Below are positions 8,301-14,076 of a stretch of 21,751 nucleotides of DNA, one piece after another (position 1 is the stretch's first letter; the number at the start of each line of letters is the position of its first letter). The stretch comes from Planctomycetaceae bacterium (lineage in GTDB: Bacteria; Planctomycetota; Planctomycetia; Pirellulales; Thermoguttaceae): contig JAITDV010000537.1 of the NCBI GenBank assembly GCA_031282385.1, positions 1-21,751 on the forward strand. The letters run 5' to 3'. Made by a program: the position numbers and the translations under genes. The notes beneath the pieces are model-generated. The model saw nothing but the letters and a program-made list of their open reading frames with translations. It searched no databases and had not been told where the DNA came from.

Positions 8301-9176
8301 ATTAGGCAAGTTGCTAATGGCGGGATTGGTGCGTTACTTGAGGGAGCGGGCAATGATGTTTATGAGGTTGACTATTTCGGACATGGCGGCGGTTATTGGC
8401 TTGGTGTTGGTTTCGCAAGGGATTTCGGAGGCAACGACATTCGGCACGGCACAACTTTAACCGCATACAACGGAACTAACAGACGCGAAAACAAATGGAC
8501 TCGTTTCGCAAATGGTTTTGGTTGTCATTATTCTGTTGGTTATTGTTTTGATGATGAGGGCGATGATGTTTACGGCGGTACTATTATGGGAACCGGCATG
8601 GCTTGGGATTTGTCAATGGGATATCTTTGTGATTTTGACGGTAGTGATAAATTCACCGCAACCGGAGGCATGACTCAAGGTGTTGGAGCTGAAGGTAGTA
8701 TCGGGATTCTGTTTTCATACGGCAAAGATGATGTATTTAGCGGACGGAATCAAGCATACGCCAATAGTAATGTCAATTATCATTCTGTATCGAATTGCGG
8801 TAGTAACTTTAGTTTTGTCATCAATTACGGCGGAACTGATACTTACGGCAGCGGCGCAAAAAATAATTCATACGTACAACGCGGCTCAACCGGCGGATTC
8901 CTAATTGATAGACCAACAAGCAGTGAAGCGGTTGTAGAGTTGGAGAAGTTGCAGAAAGCGATTGAATTGCGGAACAACGAGATTAAAGCTTACGATGAAA
9001 AACAAGAAACGTTGCGTAAAGAAGCTGCCGCAAAAGGTCGACGTTATTACCCAAGAACCAAAAGACCCGCACCAATACCGACAGAACAACAAAGAATCTT
9101 GACCGGCGTACCCGAATTCAAGAAAACCGCTCCAGATAAAGTTACTTCAACCAATAAAATCAAAATCATTGAGTAA
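5361..9176 (+). CDS. Large secreted protein with KPDV tandem repeats and a G-N-D-x-Y repeat domain
   Basis: A 1271-residue protein of unrecognised family. The start has GAGGG (5347-5351) nine bases upstream. Residues ~1-34 look like a signal peptide (basic MKSLIKLK, a hydrophobic run, then VVAET). Residues ~35-540 are low-complexity, rich in Asn, Thr, Lys, Pro and Glu, and include (K/R)PDV repeats (446-489): probably a disordered wall-spanning stalk. Residues ~545-800 are mostly helical and charged. Residues 818-1162 hold twelve copies of h-D-x-x-G-(N/D)-D-x-Y/F, spaced about 30 residues apart and each led by a Gly-rich strand-like stretch (e.g. GGIGMLFDFAGNDIY). This suggests a parallel solenoid with acidic, possibly metal-binding turns. 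The ~100-residue tail is charged. The partner gene downstream is also secreted. Function is unknown; a surface or extracellular role is inferred. Confidence 0.9.
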   Translation: MKSLIKLKITVAVCFINFAILLNALFLTYNVVAETAQTDTTPITSAAITDTSPNPSNSSNLADAEKTNSTTASTKNNTAPKTDKNIIDPKNTDTKNKITKTQQNNTNNITESKNKISVTESINNGWTAIVPNKTEKKVEGNVSHEIRVADKKINNQKNPNDNNFSIWDALPENVTKNDNPKSQSQPKPQPINPNSISPFIVPPTISAEPEPKTTKVKTESSESPLSSTPLATNPATSNPAIPNPVQPATPIPTAVPKDLGDELHEPTPITVNTKIEGENIDEDPKEPKKALSKTILDTKNDELKFIKGEVKDTFKTEVIDETEVEVEIGVGVHGGLTQNKISTEKKPLTDMSNRTAEEIAKRLNDLEKEKLSLEKMLKDEIDKTNNDTLTIDNSDESVGVSRSGNISKQDNKNDDLKTENTKETTESESESETKPNSKSDTKTDTKPDVRPDVKPDVRPDVKPDVKPDVKPDVKPDVKPDVKPEVKPDTNSEPAKTEKTHSKTETEVESDIKTDEPEIGTETTIETRVELPDFDEEESDEPIKKLIEPRRVGDPDGITKIKLMYDEIMNGLKSRNIISKYERWKDYARTTLRNSSGINTGSELDGRTRLNWYKKLYNEPIYSVFEAEEFTRQLHDGLCGNHRLIAESMAIIREKLDVPARNDRGITFPKCETPIDAVGEVKRALISAQMHHARALSTLTSAEQTELVGNLVQTFVGTGCVNGHTIPSRTYGRKLLDMLEKIDKAAMHEAGEAFIPLLNESLLDLLDKLPENALPTTLIGGQTFQRLVTPAGDIVIGGRSNNAYDLDSPDFREVVCVIDLGGDDNYRDGTCGLHRPVLLIIDMHGNDTYTATRPGVQGGSIMGVSVLIDVDGNDRYNAVDIAQGSSIGGIGMLFDFAGNDIYKGLRRVQAHALAGVGMIIDREGKDDYHAALWAQGFGAPAGFGVLEDCLGDDHYYCGGLYVDSYPEHPGYDGWGQGIGAGIRQVANGGIGALLEGAGNDVYEVDYFGHGGGYWLGVGFARDFGGNDIRHGTTLTAYNGTNRRENKWTRFANGFGCHYSVGYCFDDEGDDVYGGTIMGTGMAWDLSMGYLCDFDGSDKFTATGGMTQGVGAEGSIGILFSYGKDDVFSGRNQAYANSNVNYHSVSNCGSNFSFVINYGGTDTYGSGAKNNSYVQRGSTGGFLIDRPTSSEAVVELEKLQKAIELRNNEIKAYDEKQETLRKEAAAKGRRYYPRTKRPAPIPTEQQRILTGVPEFKKTAPDKVTSTNKIKIIE
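6696..6827 (+). repeat. 12-bp coding minisatellite (KPDV/RPDV units)
   Basis: Eleven consecutive 12-bp units encode (K/R)PDV nine times, then KPEV and KPDT. The units differ mainly at single bases (CCC/CCT, AAA/AGA), so they arose by recent tandem duplication. Gain or loss of a unit keeps the reading frame, so stalk length can vary without breaking the protein. Confidence 0.95.
7812..8846 (+). repeat. Twelve-fold protein repeat, D-x-x-G-N-D-x-Y
   Basis: Residues 818-1162 of the 1271-aa protein. In order the motifs are IDLGGDDNY, IDMHGNDTY, IDVDGNDRY, FDFAGNDIY, IDREGKDDY, EDCLGDDHY, LEGAGNDVY, RDFGGNDIR, FDDEGDDVY, CDFDGSDKF, FSYGKDDVF and INYGGTDTY. The later ones drift from the consensus. 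Several units also carry a QG or aromatic-Gly turn between motifs. Confidence 0.9.
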
Positions 9177-9246
9177 ACATTAACTATACTCATCCCAAAT
9201 AAAATTTAAGTTGTGATTGTCAACTGATAATTTTGTAATTATTTAG

Positions 9247-9352
9247 TAGCGTGCGTTTTTTATTGTGAAATGTTTTGAGTTAAATTTTTGGCAATGGGCT
9301 TTCAGCCTTATTTTACAAAACAACATAAAAAAACATTCCACTGAAATATTAC
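9247..9352 (+). repeat. Repeat D copy 2, lacking the hairpin loop
   Basis: This copy follows 2578-2743 in order (GCGTGCGTTTTTTATTGTG, AAATGTTTTGA, GGCAATGGGCT, TTCAGCCTTA, ACAACATAAAAAAAC, then CCACTGAAATATTAC). GGGCT is fused directly to TTCAGCC, so the stem-loop insert of copy 1 is cleanly missing. It fills most of the 239-bp gap between the two secreted-protein genes. No terminator with a T-run was seen here. Confidence 0.65.
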
Positions 9353-9415
9353 ATAATTTTCAATAAACTATATTCTATCTTATTGTATTTTGACAAAAAA
9401 TTTTTAATTAAAAAA

Positions 9416-10975
9416 ATGAAACATATAACTTGCCTTTTAGTTGTTTTGCTCGGATTGGTGCTTTGCATTAGCGGGTCAAATGGATTTACAAACACGAACT
9501 CAAACAAAACGGATACAACTAAATCCGCAAAAGCTCCATTGACACACACGCTTGATGGAACGCTTGAACCGGATGAAATTCCTGGTTTTGTTGATGGAGT
9601 CCGGCAACAACGATTGTCCGACGCAACTCCGATTCGTGTAGATGCGCCAGTCAAAATTGAACCGAATAACCATAATGTCAACGGCAATTTGACTGCTCAA
9701 AATCAGACTTCAAAAAAAATTGATTTGGCAACTAGAATTTCTCCGCCGGTATTGCGGTTAAACAACGCGATTTTTCCCGCCGGATTCAATAGCGAATATT
9801 CGCTTGTTCAATACACCGCAGAAAAATCCAAACCCAAAATACACAACCATCACAATCACAACCGCAACAACAATCGCGAATCAGAACTTGACGCCGAATC
9901 TTCGGAAAAGGAACCGCTTGCAGTTTCGACTAATGTTAAATTGCGCAAAGGGGCGGAAGCTCTTCCTGATCCGCTTTTGTTGTCTATTCAGACAGCGTTG
10001 AAATCAAACATGACGCGAACCATTACAACCGTGAACAATACACCCGGCGATATACTTCTAGCGGCATTGCCTTATGGCGCTGACGCAAAAATATGGCAAC
10101 CTGATCCAAACTCGCCGCCCAAAAACTCACGAAACAAAAAAGTACAACAACAAGGAAATTACATTTATTCAATCGGGACGCTTTGCTGGAACTACGCTTG
10201 CAACGGTAAAACGCTTTTACGCGGTGACGGCAAGAATGTTTATGCCAAAGTTGGTGCAGGTTATCAATTGCGGCCGGGTTCTTTTCTGGCGTTGTTGGCG
10301 ATGTCAAATATTATGCCGAATTATGAGTTGAAGGTTGGCGGCGGGATTTACACGATTGGCAATTTGATAGCGTCAGAAAAACGCAGCGTGTCAAGAGGCA
10401 GTAACATGTCAATGATTTTAGTTGGATTATCGTTTTATGGTACGCCGGCGGAGTCGTGGAAAAATGATTTGGGCGAAACGTGGAATATTGAGCGTATGGT
10501 TGTTGAGGAGTTGAATCGTCCGATAGATCAGGGAACGAGTGATGTTACGGATTGGCTTTTAGGTTTGACGGCAGCAGTGAATTTGTATGAAGAAGAAAAT
10601 ACGCCGTTGCGCGGTGCAGTAGCCTTGGCAAAAAAACAAATCGGAATTTATCAAGAATGGGTTTTGTCTGTGCAAAATGAAGATTATCTTTGGCATCCGA
10701 AGTTCTTTTTATATCGCGGAGTTGGTGCAGACAATTTTGATACGCTCTACGCAAGCGGACATATTTTGCGCTGGCTCGTTTTATCTTTGCCCGATGAACG
10801 CTTGCAAGATATGCGAATAAAACGTTCAATCAATAGCCTAATTAATACAATAAACCGCATACCAACAAACCAAAACGCCAACACCCTAAACGATAAACAA
10901 CTAGAAGCACTAGCCGTATCTCTACAAACAATCTCAATCTACAAACAAAGAGTTTACGGAGCAGATCAAGAATAA
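9416..10975 (+). CDS. Secreted protein of unknown function
   Basis: Read from the ATG at 9416 the protein has 519 residues. An in-frame TTG at 9383 would add eleven residues but would bury the signal peptide, so the ATG is preferred; neither has a clear ribosome-binding site. MKHITCLLVVLLGLVLCISG is a typical signal peptide. Residues ~25-190 are low-complexity and polar, with a His/Asn-rich patch (HNHHNHNRNNN). The C-terminal ~330 residues are ordered, with a Gly-rich part (LKVGGGIYTIGNLIAS), then helices containing DVTDWLLGLTAAVNLY and ASGHILRWLVLSLPDERLQD. The helical half might be an alpha/alpha-toroid-like domain, but that is a guess. It follows the 1271-aa gene on the same strand and converges closely with nnrD (40 bp between stop codons). 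I do not recognise the family. Confidence 0.85.
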   Translation: MKHITCLLVVLLGLVLCISGSNGFTNTNSNKTDTTKSAKAPLTHTLDGTLEPDEIPGFVDGVRQQRLSDATPIRVDAPVKIEPNNHNVNGNLTAQNQTSKKIDLATRISPPVLRLNNAIFPAGFNSEYSLVQYTAEKSKPKIHNHHNHNRNNNRESELDAESSEKEPLAVSTNVKLRKGAEALPDPLLLSIQTALKSNMTRTITTVNNTPGDILLAALPYGADAKIWQPDPNSPPKNSRNKKVQQQGNYIYSIGTLCWNYACNGKTLLRGDGKNVYAKVGAGYQLRPGSFLALLAMSNIMPNYELKVGGGIYTIGNLIASEKRSVSRGSNMSMILVGLSFYGTPAESWKNDLGETWNIERMVVEELNRPIDQGTSDVTDWLLGLTAAVNLYEEENTPLRGAVALAKKQIGIYQEWVLSVQNEDYLWHPKFFLYRGVGADNFDTLYASGHILRWLVLSLPDERLQDMRIKRSINSLINTINRIPTNQNANTLNDKQLEALAVSLQTISIYKQRVYGADQE

Positions 10976-11015
10976 TAACCTACACAGGAATTTGATCGAA
11001 ATAATACAACAAATT

Positions 11016-11924
11016 CTATCGACCCAATTCCGAATTTATTTTTATTATTGCGATAGGAATTGATTCGAGGATATGGGTTGCGGTGAGTGATTCGATACCG
11101 TATTTTTTTGCGGCAATATCCCCAGCAACTCCATGTAAATATACGCCTAGTTTTGCCGAATCAAAAATACCAAAACCACGAGCAATCAATCCCGCAATCA
11201 TTCCCGTCAATACATCACCGCAACCGCCTGTTGCCATTCCGGGATTACCGCTTTTGTTGTTTATAAAAACTTTATTGCCGTCTGTAACAATTGTTTCGTG
11301 TCCTTTGAGAACAACTATTACGTTATAATATTTCGCAAATTTTTTTGTAACGTTAATTCGGTTTATTTGATCGTCTTCATCTGGTATGGAGTTGAAATTG
11401 GTTTTTTGGGTTAGTCTTTTAAATTCTGCGGAGTGCGGCGTGAATATGATATTTTGACATTTGAAAACCGGCATTTGTCCGCTTAAAGCGTTGAGAGCGT
11501 CGGCATCGACAACTATTCCCGCAAGTTTAACGTAGCCGTCAAGTTGACACAAAATTTTCGGCACAAGTCTATCCAATCCGGCAGAACGTCCAAGTCCGGT
11601 TCCAATAAATAATGATGTTGCTGTTGCGGAGTTTGTGATCAATTTGTCGAATGCGTTAAGTGAAATCTTCCCGTTTCGATCTGCGGGCAAAGGAATAGTA
11701 GTAGATTCAGGATAAAATCCGGCAACCGTTTCAAGTATCGGCGCAGGAACCGCAAGACGCGATAAACCTGCACCAACAAGTAATCCCGCCCGACCCGCAA
11801 GCGCAACCGACCCCGCCATTCCACGAGAACCGCCTATTCCAAGAACAACCCCATAAGTCCCCTTATGACTGATCAATTCGCGAACAGAAAATTTCGGCAA
11901 GTTACTATCAATATCAGATCGCAT
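11016..11924 (-). CDS. nnrD: ADP/ATP-dependent NAD(P)H-hydrate dehydratase
   Basis: A 302-residue enzyme of the YjeF-C/ribokinase-like fold that dehydrates the damaged cofactor S-NAD(P)HX back to NAD(P)H, using ADP or ATP. Family signatures are GGSRGMAGSVALAGRAGLLV near the N-terminus, TPHSAEFKRL in the middle, and NPGMATGGCGDVLTGMIAGL (about residues 227-246), which carries the nucleotide-binding loop and catalytic Asp. Length fits the stand-alone dehydratase; the epimerase half (NnrE), often fused to it, is not in this window. The ATG at 11924 has no nearby Shine-Dalgarno sequence. It lies 137 bp downstream of rpoD on the same strand, separated by a hairpin and a family A end fragment. Confidence 0.93.
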   Translation of the reverse strand: MRSDIDSNLPKFSVRELISHKGTYGVVLGIGGSRGMAGSVALAGRAGLLVGAGLSRLAVPAPILETVAGFYPESTTIPLPADRNGKISLNAFDKLITNSATATSLFIGTGLGRSAGLDRLVPKILCQLDGYVKLAGIVVDADALNALSGQMPVFKCQNIIFTPHSAEFKRLTQKTNFNSIPDEDDQINRINVTKKFAKYYNVIVVLKGHETIVTDGNKVFINNKSGNPGMATGGCGDVLTGMIAGLIARGFGIFDSAKLGVYLHGVAGDIAAKKYGIESLTATHILESIPIAIIKINSELGR

Positions 11925-11930
11925 GGTTTT

Positions 11931-11962
11931 AAACTATAATTCACGCTTTAATTTCCTTTATA
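11931..11962 (-). repeat. Family A end fragment before nnrD
   Basis: AAACTATAATTCACGCTTTA followed by ATTTCCTTTATAA matches the right end of family A, with that end facing the nnrD start six bases away. The rest of the element is missing and a different hairpin takes its place. Confidence 0.45.
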
Positions 11963-11963
11963 A

Positions 11964-12017
11964 CAGACGGGAACACAACGAAACGTAATAACCGTTTGCT
12001 GTTATTGTTCCCGTCTG
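11964..12017 (-). terminator. 12-bp-stem hairpin between rpoD and nnrD
   Basis: CAGACGGGAACA (11964-11975) pairs perfectly with TGTTCCCGTCTG (12006-12017), and AAACG/CGTTT pair inside the loop. It starts 45 bp after the rpoD stop. The downstream side on the minus strand is only moderately T-rich (TTATAAAGG), so it could be a weak terminator or a stabilising structure in an rpoD-nnrD transcript. Confidence 0.45.
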
Positions 12018-12061
12018 CCATTGCGACAAAATTAACTTTCACCAATAATACTAATAAATTA

Positions 12062-13891
12062 TTAAAACGGTAATGGTGCTGCGGTTGGTTCAACTTGGGA
12101 TGGGAGGAAGCCGGCTAACGAATGACAACGTGAAGGTTGTTGTAATTTTTCTACGGCTTTGGCTTCAATTTGACGAACTCGTTCACGTGTTACTTTGAAA
12201 ATTTTACCCACCTCTTCCAACGTATATGAGTAACCGTTTTCCAGACCAAATCGTAATTTGATAATTTCACGTTCACGAGGCGTAAGAGATTTCAATATCT
12301 TTCCGATTTCACGTCGTAATAGTTCGTTTGATGCCGAATGTTCCGGTTTGTCGAAATTTTTATCCGCAACAAATTCACCGAAACAAATATCATCACTTTC
12401 ACCAACCGGAAGTTCAAGGCTAATCGGACTAGTACCCATTTGTGTTATCCGATAAACATCATCAACCGTCATTCCAACTGCATCTGCGACATCTTGCGGA
12501 CAAGGCTCATGTCCCGATTCTTGATAAAGAGAACGTGTTGTAGATTTGATTCGCGACAACGCTTCTATCATGTGAACTGGAATACGAATTGTTCTTGCTT
12601 GTTCGGAAATTGAGCGGGTTATTGCTTGTCGAATCCACCATGTTGCGTAGGTTGAAAATTTGAATCCGCGTCGATATTCAAATTTATCTACCGCTCGCAT
12701 TAATCCAGTGTTTCCTTCTTGAATAAGGTCAAGAAAATTTATACCGCGGTTACGATATTTTTTTGCAACAGAAACTACTAATCGCAAATTACTGCGTGAA
12801 AATTCGCTTTTGGCTTTTTCATATTCGTTCAAATAATACCGCATCAATTCACAACGGTTACGTAAACTTCGCGGACTTTCTTGTGTTGTCATAATTAAAT
12901 GACGCAATTCTTTTTTTAGAACGGCAACTCGTTCAGGCAATAGATTCAACGTCTTATTATTTAACATGCGTTTGATTTCATCCATTCGTGCCGACATCGT
13001 TTCAAGCTGTTTCATCAGTGAATGAACCCGCCGGTTGCGCAAACTCAACTCTTCAACAAGTACCAACGCATGATGACGATGATTGATAAATTTTTTACGT
13101 GCTATTTCTTTGTCGGATTCAGATGTACTCTTGCGAACTAACGTGTTAAATTCTGCATACATTTGTTCAAGAATAGGAGCAAGTGTTTTCAAATTGTGCG
13201 GCATTCGGCGTTGGATTTGTTCTCTTGAGAGTCGTTCTGTTATGGACATTTTAATTGTACGTTCAAATGCAAGTTCGCCATGAAACACTTTTGTCAATGC
13301 CTCAAAAGCCGACTGCAAACCCAAAGGCGAACCCAAAACAACACGGCGAAAAGCACGGCGTCCGTTTTCGATGCGTTTTGAAAGTTCTATTTCTTCTTCT
13401 TTTGATAGAAGCGGAATGTTTGCCATTTGAGAAAGATAAAGCCGTATTGGATCACTGCTCCAACGTTCATGTTCGGGCGGCAAGTTGGTCAAAGAAATTT
13501 CATCCGTTTCGGAATTAGATACAGAATTGTCGTTGTCAATTTCATTGTTGTCGCCTTCGTCATACAATTCTGTTACGATAATTGTTTCATGGTTGTTTTT
13601 CTTGTTTGGCAAGCTGTTGTTATTTACCGAAATGTTATCGTCATCGTATTCGTCGTCATCGAATTCCGATTCTAACTCGGTAACATCCAATCTGTTTGTC
13701 GTGATATTGGCAAAAAATTCGTCTTCATCTTCATCTCGGTGGTTTCGTTCCGCGTCCAAGCCATCGAGTACCTCAACAGCACGAAATACCTCCGATAAAT
13801 CATCTTCGTGAATATGATTCACAACCTCTTCATAATCTGATCGACTGACTGGTTTGTCGCCTGTAATTTCACGATTCACTTTGCACTCCAT
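12062..13891 (-). CDS. rpoD: Primary RNA polymerase sigma factor (sigma-70, RpoD/SigA)
   Basis: A 609-residue housekeeping sigma factor that directs RNA polymerase to -10/-35 promoters. The first ~140 residues are very acidic (DEDEDEFF, EFDDDEYDDDN), in place of a classic region 1.1. Region 1.2 follows (DPIRLYLSQMANIPLLSKEEE), then an insertion of about 190 helical residues. Regions 2.1-2.4 start near residue 364: SNLRLVVSVAKKYRNRG, FLDLIQEGNTGLMRAVDKFE and FKFSTYATWWIRQAITRSI. Region 3 follows, then region 4 with LTPREREIIKLRFGL and the helix-turn-helix LEEVGKIFKVTRERVRQIEA (about 559-578). Full conservation of regions 2 and 4 argues for the primary factor. The start is well supported: AAGGAG (13902-13907) lies ten bases before the ATG. 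It sits 185 bp downstream of dnaG. Confidence 0.97.
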   Translation of the reverse strand: MECKVNREITGDKPVSRSDYEEVVNHIHEDDLSEVFRAVEVLDGLDAERNHRDEDEDEFFANITTNRLDVTELESEFDDDEYDDDNISVNNNSLPNKKNNHETIIVTELYDEGDNNEIDNDNSVSNSETDEISLTNLPPEHERWSSDPIRLYLSQMANIPLLSKEEEIELSKRIENGRRAFRRVVLGSPLGLQSAFEALTKVFHGELAFERTIKMSITERLSREQIQRRMPHNLKTLAPILEQMYAEFNTLVRKSTSESDKEIARKKFINHRHHALVLVEELSLRNRRVHSLMKQLETMSARMDEIKRMLNNKTLNLLPERVAVLKKELRHLIMTTQESPRSLRNRCELMRYYLNEYEKAKSEFSRSNLRLVVSVAKKYRNRGINFLDLIQEGNTGLMRAVDKFEYRRGFKFSTYATWWIRQAITRSISEQARTIRIPVHMIEALSRIKSTTRSLYQESGHEPCPQDVADAVGMTVDDVYRITQMGTSPISLELPVGESDDICFGEFVADKNFDKPEHSASNELLRREIGKILKSLTPREREIIKLRFGLENGYSYTLEEVGKIFKVTRERVRQIEAKAVEKLQQPSRCHSLAGFLPSQVEPTAAPLPF

Positions 13892-14004
13892 TGTTTAATT
13901 TCTCCTTTTTTAAACAGGTTTACATAATAAATTTCAGTACAAGTTACCAAAATCTAAAATGTATTTGGCATAAACAGAGACGGAAACATTAATATCAAAT
14001 CGCC

Positions 14005-14027
14005 GTAACAACCAACGTAGTTGTTAC
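14005..14027 (-). other. Perfect 8-bp hairpin in the dnaG-rpoD spacer
   Basis: GTAACAAC (14005-14012) and GTTGTTAC (14020-14027) are perfect inverted repeats around a 7-base loop. It lies in the 185-bp spacer, after the terminator-like hairpin that follows dnaG. It may be an operator or part of the rpoD leader; nothing decides between these. Confidence 0.35.
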
Positions 14028-14034
14028 CGTAATA

Positions 14035-14070
14035 AACACGAAGCATACCGCCTCTACCTGCTTCGGTGTT
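14035..14070 (-). terminator. Terminator-like hairpin after dnaG
   Basis: On the minus strand AACACCGAAGCA pairs with TGCTTCGTGTT around a 13-base loop, with a single bulged C, and runs into TTATT. It begins 7 bp after the dnaG stop. It could stop or attenuate read-through into rpoD, so the two genes need not be strictly co-transcribed. Confidence 0.5.
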
Positions 14071-14076
14071 TTTGGC

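Noticed and set aside
7812..8846. RTX-type calcium-binding toxin repeats
   Set aside because: RTX units are nonapeptides (GGxGxDxUx) in direct succession; here G-N-D-x-Y motifs are about 30 residues apart, and no RTX transport genes are nearby.
9390..9416. TTGACA as -35 box for the gene at 9416
   Set aside because: It is only 20 bp from the ATG, leaving no room for a -10 box and a start site before the codon.
13485..13811. 108-codon frame opposite rpoD, Ser-rich
   Set aside because: It mirrors the acidic GAT/GAA codons of the rpoD N-terminus on the other strand; the rpoD frame has the known motifs and a good ribosome-binding site.
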